Source: Pratylenchus scribneri
Taxonomy: Eukaryota; Nematoda; Chromadorea; Rhabditida; Pratylenchidae
Direction: 5' to 3'
Assembly: GCA_030063045.1 (NCBI GenBank)
Contig: JAQSEB010000110.1
Location: 1,488,001-1,552,000 of the forward strand
DNA length: 64,000 bases
A program made the translations under genes and the position numbers. Positions 35,623 to 48,806 of this stretch are shown piece by piece (positions within the stretch are counted from its first letter, which is position 1; every line of letters begins with the position of its first letter). Under the pieces are notes generated by a model. The model was not told the DNA's origin and ran no database searches. It worked only from the letters and a program-made list of their open reading frames with translations.

Positions 35623-38600
35623 TTAATTGTCCTTTGGTTTATCATCAAAGAATGTTCTGAGATAATTTGTAGTAAATATCCATCCATTGCAGTCATACTT
35701 AAGTACTTGCACTTCCATGTATTCCCCAACTCGAACTTTCAAGTCATAGGATGTTGTGATTGTGGTTGTTTGCATCAAAGATGATTCGATAATATTTTCA
35801 TTTGTATTCTCAGATTTGTCATGTTCAATTTTTTTAGTCCAATCCTTTAATATGAACATATATTTTTAAATATTTTTAAATAAATTAATTAGTAAAAAAT
35901 TTTTTATATAATTTACAATATTTGTTTTAATCTTACAAAATTAATTATAACAAATTTTATAATTCGGTAATCTTAAGAATTGTTGCTCTATGATCCTGCG
36001 TTTTAATGAGGCCCCATAAATAAGGGGCAACAAAACAACCCAAAGATGACTCAATTAGAATTTATTTGCCCCCTAAAATAAATAGATATGAAATAAACGG
36101 TGAAAATCAAGAAATTTTTATATCGAGAAACTTTAATTAATTTTTTAAAAAATATACCATCAATTTAACCAATTCATCGGGTAGCACTTTTTTCACTATT
36201 TTCCCAAAGCCTGGATCTCCTGGTATGTCGATATCCATTAGAGGGTTCTTTATGTCATAGGATTTATATTTTAAATAGCTTTCGCTGGTATTCCAAGATC
36301 CAGTTGTATCAGTGCTTCTTTCCAAATCGCCAATTTTAGTAAGCATCGTATCAGTAACTATTAGTCTGCATATTATCATGTTTCCATTTCCAGACTTATA
36401 AGACAATGCCCTCTTTTTAGGTGATTGAGTATTATTATGATGATTACATATTAGTTTTTTGTCAAATAACTCCCATGTTCGTTTACATGTTAGCACAAAA
36501 TCACCGGCCTAAATTTTTTAGATAAAATTTGATTAATATTTTTACTTTCTTAAAATAAAAATTAACTAATTTTGCAACATTTAATCGCTCATCATGAAAT
36601 CATTAGTTTAAAATTGCTAAATACTTTTTATAAATTCCTGATTACTATTTTAATAATACCTAATATTAGTTAATATTTGAGATTTGAATTCTCTTTAAGT
36701 TCTAAAATGGCAAAAACATGTATCTACTTTTTAATTCAATTTATATAATGCTTTTATTAAAATTTTTTGAATCAATATTTTTATTCAATATAATTATTTG
36801 AAATTGCTTTATTCACTTAGCAAAAAATATGAAATATATGGATTTTTCAAAATTTATGATTTAAAATTTGCAATAATTAAATATTTTAATATATATGAAA
36901 AACAGATAAAACTTGCAATTTTTATGTACATTGGGCAATTTTCACCACCACCAAAGTATGAAAATTTTTTGTAAAAATCGCCAACGTCTGAAAGTCGTTT
37001 GTCTTTCATTGGAATAAAATCCAAAGAAAGCAAATGCAAATTGGATTTACTATTTGCCCAACCATCATCCATCCATGCTCGTCCCTCTGCTATTGTCTTT
37101 AATGGTGGTGTTACATTTAATTTCACATCATTCAGATCGGTTATTTGTGTGGCCAAATTTTTATCAGTACCAACGCGAATTTTAAAGCAACAAGTACTAG
37201 TTTGTATATCCTCAGGTGGCAATGGCATTGTAAATTTATATCTAAATTGAGTAAAGAATAATTTATAAAATTGGTTTTGTTATATTGGAGTATATGAATA
37301 GTAATTGAGTAGTTTAGAAAATAAATTGGATATTTTTGAAACCTTTGGCGAATTGAAAATTCACTTTATTTTTTATAAAAATTTGTAAATTTGGATAAAT
37401 TAAAAAGCCTCTGAATTCAGTCAAAATTCTATTTTTGCTTTATATAAAATCATAATATCTATAGTTTTATAATGAAAATATTTTAATTATGCTCACATAA
37501 GATTAGTATATTATATATTAATAAGAAAATTGGATATTTTGGATTTCACCAAATACAGTTTTAATTTTTTAAAAATTCTTTTCGTTTTTTTATAAATATT
37601 TTTCCAATTTAGGTTAATTTTAATTTTATTGTAAAATATCGTAAAATCACTTTTAATTCCCTATGGAGATTTATTTTTGAACTCATCAAAATTGGGAAAT
37701 TGGTGTCTAATTCCTTAATTTGTAGAAATTCCTGTACAAATTATAGAGAATTTTGTAGAGTTTGGGAAATTAGGAATAAGAAGAACAATAAAAAATTTTA
37801 ATACACTCTTCCGGGACCTATGATCCTCAAAATCGAGAGTGGGAAATTATCAGATAGTGGAGAATTAAAAGAACTTATACTGTATAGTAAAAATCGACTA
37901 TGCCCTACTCTAGCTGCAAGCAAAATAAAATTCTAACCTATTTTCATCGATGCTCGAAATGATGGTAATGTCGATTAATTTTGACGAAACATTAAATTCT
38001 GCATTTATTTGTAGACCATGTAACTTGTCATTTTTGCAGCGCACTTTGCTATTCACTTTCTTCAATGCATGTTTTTCGGGATTTTTCACCATATCACTCG
38101 TCATTTCAGGCTCATAACAGATTTTCATTCTGAATTTTCTTAATTTAAAATTAGCTTATTCGAATAAAAATTAACCCATTTTTACAGCTGCTTCCACAAG
38201 GAATGCAAACAAACATATCAAAAAAAATTCCATTATAAGCATCTTCTGTGCATTTTGTTTCCGAAGTTTGTTTGAAGAACAATATGCTTGGCTTAGCTTT
38301 GATATTTTTCCATTTGCCATTCAATTTCCTTAAGTTGTTTTAAAATGCAATATTATACAATGTGCAAAATTCTATTATACCCATTTCTCTTTCTATACAT
38401 AGAAACATCGGCAAGGTCTAGAATTGTGGTCCCATTTTTTTTGTTTTTTTTCCAAAATTATGTTTTTTTTCAAAAATTGCTTCCTAGGGGCAATTTGGGA
38501 TGCTAATTACGAATCTGACATCTATTTTGTCATATCTCACGATCTTTGGTAAGATAATGCCGACTTTTACCATGAAAATGCCAAAGGGAGGACTAAATCC

Positions 38601-39437
38601 AATTTTCAAAATATTTTTTATACGGACATTTTATAGCTCAATCAATGCAGCTCGGTGAGCTGATTCTAATTGCATCATTTTTGTAAGGTAATATTGGGTT
38701 TTTGGCAATTTATGTCCAAAAGAAAAATTTATCTTGGTAAGGTATTTAGACCTCTAACTTGAGCGGAATCCAATATTATGCAATAAAAATGGTACCATTC
38801 GATTCAGCTCGTCGAGCCGCGTAAAATGAGCTATATATTTTTCATACAAAAATTTTCATCAAAAATGCCCTTGGTCCCCCTTTGTGTTTTCTTGGTAAAA
38901 GTTGGCATAATCTTACCAAGATGGTGCGATATGACAAAATGAATATCAAATTCGTGTTCTCCGCCCGCGAAAACACCCTAAAATCAATTTCCGAAAAATT
39001 TTAAAAAAATTGGGACCACAATTCTAGACCTTTGCCGAAACATCTTTTACATATTACAGCATGAGACATGAGTAAATAAATCATTTAAAATTAAATTTTT
39101 TTTACACATAAACGCATATTAACTATTAACAGCTGTAATTTTCAGAATGGCTTACTATTTTTGAATTGGAAGCATTTTGATTGCAAATTTATAAATCATG
39201 AAAATTTGCAAAACTATTCGTCATATAATAAAAAAATTTTCAAAATTTTTTTATCTACTATAAAACTCACAAAAATCCGTTTGAATCATAAGTAAAATCT
39301 TCATTATCATAACGGTTTTTCTGTTTTACATCATCATCACTAAGAACTTTCCGAAGTTGATCATTGTAATCTTGATTTTGAACGACGATTATATTTGAAG
39401 TAAAATATAAAAGAAATAAATAAAAGAAATATAACAT
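35623..39437 (-). CDS. Cluster gene C: secreted protein, divergent paralogue of gene D
   Basis: Six exons (39271-39437, 38176-38328, 37938-38129, 36917-37241, 36158-36508, 35623-35844) join in frame through phases 2,2,2,0,0 to about 469 residues. A signal peptide is present (MLYFFYLFLLYFTSNIIVV). Motifs shared with gene D, in order: FFDMFVCIPCG, KICYEPEM, CCFKIRVGTD, WANSKSNLHLLSLDFIP and DCNGW near the C-terminus. The mature protein has scattered Cys, suggesting disulphide-linked extracellular beta-rich domains, but no family is recognised. The intron after 36917 begins GCAAGT, a GC-AG intron. Intron 1 carries a 627-bp MITE. Gene D starts 366 bases away on the opposite strand, so the two could share a promoter. 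Confidence 0.75.
38410..39036. mobile_element. Palindromic MITE, 8-bp target duplication GAAACATC
   Basis: The ends GGCAAGGTCTAGAATTGTGG and CCACAATTCTAGACCTTTGCC are inverted and lie between GAAACATC copies (38402-38409 and 39037-39044). The element is 627 bp and lies in intron 1 of gene C. Its interior carries two diverged inverted copies of the CGATTCAGCTCGTCGAG-type core seen in other elements of the window. Confidence 0.9.
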
Positions 39438-39803
39438 GGTATTAAAAAAAGACTGATGTAAGACTTAGAAAGTAGAATAAATTTGTGAGCAAATTTAGCC
39501 ACATCGATGCTTATCTGCTGGAATTAATTTTTTAAATTATTTTATAATATCAATTTCAGTCAAAAAAATTATATAAATGCCACGTAATATTTCTTTTGAA
39601 ATATCATTTTATAGCTAGATAATTTTTTTTATTTAAAAGTATAAAATTGCTCCTATTCCTATCTATATCTATCTAGTACAACAATAATTGGTTATATATT
39701 TTTTAACATAAAATTTTATAATCCCCTTTTCTTATTACTAATTTTCTTGCTGATTTTGATTGAATTTTTGTGGTGTCAATTAATAAAAAGGAAATATTTA
39801 GAA
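39438..39803. promoter_or_regulatory. Bidirectional promoter region of genes C and D
   Basis: 366 bases separate the two start codons of divergent paralogues. It is AT-rich, with no conserved box that can be named by eye. It must contain both promoters. Confidence 0.4.
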
Positions 39804-42793
39804 ATGGATTCAAATATTTGTTTATTTCTCTTAATTTTCGCCATTATTAATGCCACAAGCAATGGAAAATACACAGAAATTGTGGAAAATATTATTAAAG
39901 GCCAATGGCTTCATGATGAAGATGGAAATCTGTGAGATATTTTAAATCATAACATATTAATTTTAAAATTTATGATAAATAGTACCATTGCGCAACATTA
40001 TAAAATGGGAAAGGCAAAAGAAACAACAATTTTTTTCAAAGGAAAATCAACAGATTGCAATGAAGGCATCGGAGGAGTTTATTTTGATATTCTTGCATGC
40101 ATTCCATATGAAAGAACCGGGAATACTTATAAATGTCCCAATGGGTAAAAAATTTCTTTATTATTCTAAAATTTAATTAAGCCTCACAATTTGTTATGAA
40201 TCAAATTTGAAAAGAAAAATGGTCAAAGATGATAAATATGTGATGCACAAAGTTAACAAACAATTCGATTGTGGAAAAGATAACTATGACCATTCATTGC
40301 ATATAGACATCAATCTTGAAAAAAACACGGCGAACATTATTTCAAGTATTGATATTAATACGTAAGTAACCAGTGATTTCCGCATAAGTGTACTATGAAA
40401 TATACAAATCCAAAATCCTATTTGCATCAAATTTTCATACTAACATAGAGAAATTTCACCAATATGAATTTGAATCCTTAGTCGATTCAATTTTTATAAT
40501 CCCATACAAGCTAAAATTATAATTTACTTATATTATTTTATACATTTCCATTAAAATTGTTCATATTAAATTATCTTATATAAACCATACTAATTTAGAA
40601 TTATTAATTTTTCGGTTTTAATATAAATAATTTAAATTAATTTTTGAATTGTTTTTTATTGAAATCCAAACATAAATTCATTTCATTTTTTATTTTTTTT
40701 ATTTATAATTATTTATAATTTATTTAGTTATACAATCAAATTACCAAAATTAGTCGATTTTGGTGATGGAGATACTGCTTATTGTTTTAAAATCAGAGTG
40801 GGCACTGCGGATTCTGTTCAAACATTAATTACGGACATTGATGGAAATAAAATTGATGATATCGAACCTTCTCTGCCAGAATTTAAGTTGAATGATTTAA
40901 TGACAAATGGTTGGAGCAATTCAAAAAAAAATTTTCATCTTTTTGCATTGGATTTTATCCCAAAATTGAATAAATGGCGACAAAAATATGGCGACTATTA
41001 TAAGACTCTCTTTTTCCGAGGAACTAGAGAACAATGTAATTTGACATTGCAATTTGTAAGTATTTTTAACATTTAATTAATTTAGGTTTATTATCGGGTT
41101 GCAAATCTTCTCAATCATAAATCGCCTATGTACTTTAGAATTTTTAGCATAGTCTCTTTGATGATAGCTTTTTTAATATTTTATCAATATTAAAATTAAG
41201 AAAAGATTTGAATTTGATAAAGAATTTGGAAGAAAAATTTGCTAATAAAATATGGGATTAGAGAGAGTAAAATTTGTATCTATGTTCACAGAAATCCATG
41301 TGTTAGACCGAAATTTCAATTTTCGAATTTTTTTTATTTAAAAAATTTCAATTTCGATTATTAAATAAATCCTCCCCCCTCAGCACTCATCGCTAATCGG
41401 TATATTATATATCACTTGCATATATAATTTTCCTGATATTTTACTTTTAATTTTATCCATTAATTAAAGAATATTTTTCCTAAAAGAAATAAAAATTTAA
41501 ATTCTTTCATAAAAAATTTCAATTTCGATTATTCAATTACACCCTCCCCCCTCAGCACTCATCGCTAATCGGTATATTATATATCACTTGCATATATAAT
41601 TTTCCTGATATTTTACTTTTAATTTTATCCATTAATTAAAGAATATTTTTCCTAAAAGAAATAAAAATTTAAATTCTTTCAATATAATTCAGTAGAGATA
41701 AATAATAATTATTTAAATCTAGAAATTATGTCTATTGAGATTTTTTAGATTGGGGAAAAATTGCACCGTTGCTATGCAGAATGGATTGACACAAGCATGA
41801 TTTGCCCAGGACCTTACCGTACTGATGGCTTTTATAAATGCAATTTGAATCCAGAACCAAAAGATGATCCTACAACAGTTAAATGCAAATTTGGATCAAC
41901 CATAACAGAAGAAACAACGAAAGCATCAAAAACTAGAGATATTATGAATTCGGGATTTATCAATGAAATACAAGATTACCGCACGCTCCGAGTACTCGGC
42001 TATAGTTCTATCTCGCCATTTGTTGCACATTCGGTAAGGAATCTAGAAAAATGATCGTTGGTAATCGTTCAAAATGGTAGTCCAACTGAAATTGTTTATT
42101 ATAAAATTTGGAAATACTTTTTTATGGTAATCAAATGTGTTATGAAAACTGACCCTGGATTTTTCCGTCTTGATAAAATTTTTATTCTAAAACATATTAT
42201 TTAAATAAAACGATACATTCTTTAAATTTAGCTCATCAATTAGCATCGAAATCTAATGAGTATAATTGCCTTACAAAATTTAAACCAAAAACCTTAACAC
42301 CCCTATTTTTTTCAAGGAGAAATTTGACCACAATTCTGTCCGATTGTTGTCTTTAATAATATTAATAAATAAAATTGTTATAGTGGTTTGGGAAGTTTTT
42401 CGAATACCACTTTAAAACGTGATCTTTCTACCAATTTTTTGAAAAAATTGAACAAGGGCAAGGGGATTGTAATCAACTTTTTTATATAAAAATCATATAT
42501 AAAGGATAAAATTTAGATTCTACTTAAAAAATTTTAATTTTTCTTTTTTTTTAAAGGAATATAAGTACAATATCTACAAAAGCCATCAGTATCATGAATT
42601 TGAACAGGCCACATACAAGAATGAAACTCATAGAACTACTGTGACTGGTGAATGGGAAATTTATGTTAGTGAGGGTTGTATCACTGTCGTCCAAGAATTA
42701 TATGTGAATTGCAATGGATGGAGGGAGAAAATTGGTCAATTTAGACATGCAACTGGTCCATATAAAGCTGACGATTATGAACTATTAAGATAA
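39804..42793 (+). CDS. Cluster gene D: secreted protein, 439 residues, unknown family
   Basis: Six exons (39804-39931, 39983-40144, 40182-40361, 40728-41055, 41749-42033, 42557-42793) join without a break to 439 residues and TAA 42791-42793. A signal peptide (ICLFLLIFAIINATSNG) starts the protein. Motifs parallel gene C: FDILACIPYE, TICYESN, YCFKIRVGTA, WSNSKKNFHLFALDFIP, a Cys-rich segment (HRCYAEW, MICPGPY, FYKCNLN) and VNCNGW close to the end. Intron phases equal those of gene C (2,2,2,0,0), so both came from one ancestor by inverted duplication. No enzyme motif is visible. An exported structural or binding protein, possibly acting on a host, is plausible but unproven. Confidence 0.8.
41340..41682 (+). 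repeat. Tandem duplication of about 170 bp in intron 4 of gene D
   Basis: Two adjacent near-identical copies start AAAAAATTTCAATTTCGATT and contain CCTCCCCCCTCAGCACTCATCG and a TATATTATATATCACTTGC stretch. The copies differ at only a few positions, so the duplication is recent. Confidence 0.9.
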
Positions 42794-43313
42794 ATGAGAA
42801 TTTCCTTGTTTTAATTCTTTATATCATTATAAAAAATGCTTGATCCGTATAAATATAATTCAATGAAATGAACCATGATATAATTTTTGTTTCATACATT
42901 TGATTGTAAACAAATTGAAGTATATAAAATCAGTGGCATAGCATAATTTGTATGATGTTGGATTAAGAATTCAAAATCAACCTAAAATTTGCACAACTAA
43001 ATGTAGAATAGCTCCAGTAATTTTTGAATATATTTTATATACAATACATAAAAATATTGGAAAGTAGATCTAAGTTGGGTGTATAGTATAAGGGCTTTAT
43101 TTACTGTAATTACCACCGAGGAATTTGACATTTTATATAAATTATGATTTTGTTAATTAAATTAAAATTATCGGTAAAATTTTATCATTTCGACAAAAAA
43201 TATTTGTAATCACAGTTTAATAATGTTCAGGAAATAAATACATATCATTTTTAAACTATTTAATATTACTTATATTCATTTCTTATTTTTTGTTTCAATA
43301 CATCACATTGATA
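42794..43313. other. Convergent 3' spacer between genes D and F
   Basis: Short AT-rich region where both genes end. No exon or repeat seen. Confidence 0.4.
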
Positions 43314-46300
43314 TCACCCTTCATCATTGTTGTCATATAAATTGTAATCATTTGAATCCAGAACTTTCATAGTACGAGAACCTGTTTCATATTGTTTAAA
43401 CGATAAACGCGAACCTAAAAATTTATTTTCAAAAGAATTACAAATTGTGAAACATAAATCTATTATTTTTATTTATAAAAACAAGTGGTAGCTATTGGCT
43501 TTTCTCCCACTCCCCTTTCTTTTTATTTTAAGGTCCTGACTCCTGCTGATCAACTTTTATCAGGAATACAACAGTATGAAAAAATGGTCTCGCCTTCTAA
43601 AAGGGGGTATATGGCTTGGACAAAAATCCAGGGTTGAGTGCAGTGTGGTTAAATAGGTTCGATATACAAAGATGTGAAGGTGCGATTTTCCATAATGGCG
43701 CGATTTTTCTAATCGGAGTTCGGAGATAGTAAAGCTATGGATAGTGGCATATGGATAAGGACACAGGATAGGATTCTATTGGAAAGAATTTGCCATATAG
43801 ATTAGGGAAAATCGCGCCATTAGTTCAAACTTCAAAATATGTGAAAATCAAATGCCAACCTTCCCTCTATTAAGGCATTTCGTTTTTTATTTTGCCTGAA
43901 CCCTGAACTAAACATAATGTTCATTTTGACTTTTGTATGCCACATTCTATTAATCCATCACCTTTTGGGATGTTGCTAAAATTTAAAATACAAATATGAT
44001 ATTATACCCGATAAGCTTAAAATACTAAGGTCCAATGAATAAAATAATTGAGTTTGAAAAATCGTAAACTCACTCGATCTCTATTGGTATATTCGGTGCC
44101 ATTGATTTTAAAATGTTGATGACCATCCACACGCGGAATTCGAATGGTAAATTTACTGTTCTTTTCATTGATGTTGTTGCATTCATAGATTGTTTGTATA
44201 ATTTGGCAATCAACGAATGGGTTGCAGTTTCGTTCCCAAAAAAGTTCACTTTTCACTAGACAAGCAATACAATCGTCGCTTGCTTGTCGCGTTGCTTCTT
44301 CACAATCCTTTTTGGCTAAACCCAAACGTACCAAATAACCGCGCCGGGATAATTCAAATTGGGCTCCCAATGCAAATCGTTCCACAGTTTTACATGACAT
44401 TTCAATTGGCGATACCAGTCGACCCATGCGTTTAATCTAAATTAGAATTTTTAAAATAAATATTTTGATATTTCCAACATTACCCTTGTACGATTATTTG
44501 CACTTTCATTAAGATTATCACTGCGCAATGGAAATGTGTAGCCATATTTATACTGAAAATTTTTTATGATCATTAAAAAGGCTTTATTTTAAATATTGCT
44601 AGGTCCAATATGCTAAAAAATTATTTTTACTTTGATTTCAAAGTAATTTCAAAATATTTGATTTTAATTTATTTATTGATATTTGGATAATGGATACTAA
44701 ATGATAGCATCATTAAATAATTTTTATAATAATAAATAATAACATATAAAACTAGCAAGTAAAAAACAAAAAATTTAATTGATTTTATATAACAAGTTAT
44801 TATTAATAATTGGCCGACACTTGCGGACAGAACGGTCTGGAACCGATGGTGGTAAAGCTATTGATGAATTGTCTTTAGCATTTTATTAGCCATAAAATTA
44901 GCTACATAATAAGATCAAAAGCTTTGTCCAATGTTGAATATTCACCGATTTACTGCCAAAAACGGCCAGAAACATCATTTTAATTGTTCTAACGGTTTTT
45001 GGCCATAAACCGGTGAATATTAAACATTGGACATAGCTTTTTATCTTATTTTATAGCTAATTTTATGCCCAATTAAATTCTGTAAATAATGCCGCAACGG
45101 CTTTCCCACCATCGGCTCCAGACCGTTCTGTCCGCAAGTGTCGTAAACCATTATTGTTAATACCTTGAATGCTTCACATTTTGCATTATCAAATTTTAGA
45201 AAATTATAATTGTACAAGCCAATATCAAAATCAACTTTCAACTCAATGCTGCCACCAACACGTTTCATCAAATAATGGCGTTGGTTGGGCTCAAGTTGAA
45301 AAGTGGAAATATCTTCTTGTTTTTCAATGCATCCATCAATATGCATAAAATCCTGTGTAAAAAATTATTAATCATAAATGTTTACATTTACATTTATATT
45401 CTACACATAAAAATACTTTTAGTAAAGGAATTACATTCCATAGGCTATATAGAAATGCAGTAAAAATAATTATTAATTTGCGCATTTGCAAATATCTTTT
45501 GTAATTTAGTTTAACCCTCCTGCATCAGTGATTTTGTTCTTTTAAAATGGATCAAGAATGTCAAAATCTTTTTCATTCAGCCATTTTTTTGAAATATTAC
45601 CTTTGACCAATCATATATTTTCTCGTCCATTTTGAATTTATTATTATATTTTGTGGTTGGAGCAAAAATAAATTTTCCAAAGGAACAATTGTAGATCACC
45701 ATCATAATAATTTCCTCATTCTCCAATTCAACTCGAACATAACGAAATGAGTCCTTTTTGATATTTTGAAGCCAATTTCCATTTTTTTGGATCCAATCAG
45801 ACACTTCTTTGCTTTCATTAAATAATGATGTCGCATTTTTAACCAGTTCCTAAAATAGAAAAAATTTTCTTTATTTCATATTAATCCCGATATAGTCTAT
45901 TCTTTCCATATTTTTCGCAAGTATTTATCTTGTATAATTAGAAATGGAATAAAGATAAATTAAATTGGCACCAATAAAACTTAATTTCCTTTTGATTTTT
46001 TTTCTATACACATTGTTAATCTAGGAACCTAAGTTGGAATATTTACTACAAAATGATATATGGTTTGTGGGGTCTACACACAAAACCTGGGGCTGTAGAA
46101 GCCGGCAAAGATTAGTACCTACGGCATTTTTTTCCTCATGGTCGAATGGCGTAAATGGGGGATTTAGAACGGAAGTCGCTGGTACGAATACTATGCGATG
46201 CGTAACACACGCAACCCTAGATTAAAGAAAAAGTGCAAAAATAAATATAAAATCTATTTTCTATCTTTATTGGCATCGATATTTTACGATTTTTTACCCC

Positions 46301-48455
46301 CGGTTACATTTTTTTTGAAATATCAAACATATTTTGGTACTTACGTATTATCTACCTGCAGATTTGAAAAAAATTTTTTTTGAGATTCTCATTCAAATGT
46401 TCATATTTGATTGTAAAACGATGAAAAAACATGTTTTTAGGTGATTCTAGGATGTTCAATTTTTGGGGGTAACTTAAGGTAATTTTGGGGGTAAAAAAAT
46501 CTGCAGGTAGATAATACGTAAGTACCCATATTTTGTTATCTGTCGAGAGTCGACTAATAAAATGACTAATAGTGAGCCGACATATATTTCGCGCATGGAA
46601 TCTTTTTTTCCGTTAAAAAACATAGAACTTACTATGATCGTCTCATTGATATGTTTTTCCAGGAATTTGTTTTTCTGGTCATAATCAATAAATCCAGCAC
46701 GGATAGCCTTGTCCTGAGGAATTCCAGTGTCAAAAATGACAACTGCCGGTTTAACTTTTGCGAATTTTGGTTCGTCGCATTGCTAAATTTGTAAAATAAG
46801 CATATTATTGGCAAATATATAAAAAAAAATTTATAAAATTGATGAGCATGGGTTCAAGAAAACCGGGTCCAGGCAGGGTAATAATTTTAAAAAGGAAAAA
46901 TTGAAAGGAAATCATACAATGAGAAAAATTAAAAATTTAATTTAAAATTTCAACAAGATCCTCAAAATTTTTATTGAAAAAGTCATTTTTGTGAGGGTGT
47001 ATTTATTATCGGACTTCCGGGCCTAAGCTCAGCCCACTTCGATCCCGGGCCCGGCCCGCGCCACCAACTAGGCCGGGGGTCGGTCCATGGTCCATGCCAC
47101 CCCTGGGTTAGGGCACCAAAGGCATTTTCCTTTTTTTTCCTAGAATTTGCATGTATACGCTCTAAAGCGATAAATTTCGAACGGATTATTAAAAAAACCA
47201 AAATTCTTAATTATTATATGCAAATTATTAATAGTAAAATAATTTCATAAACTTTGTGAAATTCTCAGTTAAACTTAAACTTATCAATCACCCATTATTT
47301 AAAATATATTAAAACTTCAATAATTTTGCCTTTATTTTTATTTTTTTTAATAGATTACAATCAAAAATGGTACCATTCCAAATTCCATAGATTTTTTTTT
47401 AATTTTAAAAAATTTACATACAATTGGATTAATCGCTGGCTCTGTCGTTGGGGCAGTGTTTATGATCGTTGTTGTTGTTGTAGTCTCCATTGTTGGAATT
47501 GTGCTTTGGGTTGTTGTCTCTATTGTAGTTGTAGTGGTAGTGCTGCTGGTTGTTGGCTCGATCTTAATTTTTTTATTAATGTTAAAAATGCTACTTGCTT
47601 AAAGTTACTATTTTTACCGGCAAAACCAGTTTCTGACTTATTATAATAAATCAGAAACCGGTTTTATACCCTTTTGTAGATCTCATCGAGACGCATCGAT
47701 TGGTATATAATTTATCATAGTTTTGGCCAAAAATTCAAGAATAAACCAAAACCGAACAGTGTAGTTTAAACCGTTTTACTCTTGAATTTTTGGCCAAAAC
47801 CATGACAAATTATATACCAATCGATGCGTCTCGATGAGTTCTACAAAATGGTATAAGGTTTATAGGGTCTAAAACCGTTTTCTGATTTATTATAAGTCAA
47901 AAACCGGTTTTGCCGGTAAAAAATAATTTTGCCGGCAAAAAAATATTTTCCCATGCTTAAATATATACCTTTGGTACATAATCCTTAAGAAATGCTCCAT
48001 CCTCAACAAACCCATCATTTGTATTTTCCGCCCAAAAACAGTGTATTTCATTCTTCATTTGATGGCATTGTTTATTCAGAATCCGTATATCCTTGTCAAA
48101 AAATTCCTCCCCCACCATAAAACGTTTATTCAATTTCCAAAATTTATCCGATGAAAATTTCGGATAGCAAATTTGCCTGTAAAATTAAATTATAATTTAC
48201 TCTTTTATATATCCCCAATAAACTAATTTTTGACAGTTTTTTCTGGGAATAATAAATAATAAATTTTATATTATGTTATATAAAAAAATTTGAAAATTTA
48301 AGACTTAAATAAATTACTTTTTCAATTCGAGTCAATATTAAGATTAATTACCTTTTGTTGCCATCATAATTGTTTTGGGCTACAATATGGACCAACAAAA
48401 TGGAAAAAATGAAGAAAATTGAATGGTTCAGCGATTTTAAGCAGCCATTACCCAT
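43314..48455 (-). CDS. Cluster gene F: secreted Cys-rich protein, about 478 residues
   Basis: Eight exons: 48352-48455, 47969-48176, 46633-46782, 45601-45849, 45164-45352, 44484-44552, 44070-44436 and 43314-43414. A signal peptide (SIFFIFSILLVHIVA) is followed by QICYPKFSSDKFW and a QCDEPKF segment. Later come DFMHIDGCIEKQ, an exon with many Cys (DCEEATRQASDDCIACL, RNCNPFVDCQ) and an IYECNN motif. The C-terminal half parallels gene G (DFAIMNGC, IYECPNF). At the last junction the strong donor GTGAGT (after 44074) gives an early stop. The overlapping weaker donor GTTTAC (after 44070) keeps the long frame ending DSNDYNLYDNNDEG. Both forms may be made. Introns 2, 3 and 5 each hold an inverted-repeat element. 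No family recognised. Confidence 0.7.
43683..43826. repeat. Short imperfect inverted repeat
   Basis: GCGCGATTTTTCTAATC and GATTAGGGAAAATCGCGCC face each other in the last intron of gene F. No target duplication was recognised. Confidence 0.4.
44815..45143. mobile_element. Palindromic MITE in intron 5 of gene F
   Basis: CGACACTTGCGGACAGAACG at the left and its inverted copy at the right form arms of about 38 bp that pair strongly, with a second inner palindrome. No clear target duplication was found. 329 bp. Confidence 0.8.
46336..46526. mobile_element. hAT-like MITE, 8-bp target duplication CATATTTT
   Basis: Ends GGTACTTACGTATTATCTAC and its inverse are flanked by CATATTTT on both sides (46328-46335 and 46527-46534). 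191 bp, in intron 3 of gene F. Confidence 0.88.
47030..47112. other. Isolated GC-rich patch
   Basis: A run of about 80 bases (CCCGGGCCCGGCCCGCGCC and GGCCGGGGGTCGGTCC) stands out in otherwise AT-rich intron 2 of gene F. One end reads CATGCCACCCCTG, like a hAT inverted end, but no partner end was found. Confidence 0.5.
47612..47950. mobile_element. Foldback of the AAACCGGTTT / GAGACGCATCGATTGG family, copy 1
   Basis: Inverted arms contain ACCGGCAAAACC, AATAAATCAGAAACCGGTTT, TGTAGATCTCATCGAGACGC and ATCGATTGGTATATAATTT. Related copies lie at 49228-49650, 53908-54165 and 58804-59178. It lies in intron 2 of gene F. Exact ends are uncertain. Confidence 0.8.
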
Positions 48456-48806
48456 TCTTGGAAATGGAGGTGGAAGAAAATTTTTAGTTTGTGAATTATT
48501 TGTATTTTAAAAATAATAAATTATGCAAAATAAATAAAATAATTTTAAAATATTGTTTTTTTGTAAAAGACAATAGTCATATGAAATAAAGGAAATAATA
48601 AAATGACATTTTTATTTCGATATTTGATGAATGGAAAATTTTGTGGGAAGTCAAATTGAAAATAGGATAAATAAAATAAATTTAAATTCACATATTTGAT
48701 AAAATTATAGTGATTAAAATGGAATGATTAAATCGAGAATATAAAGTAGCTATCAGAATTTTAATAAGAATTTTCTTATCGAAACATTTTCCTTTCATTT
48801 CGCCTT

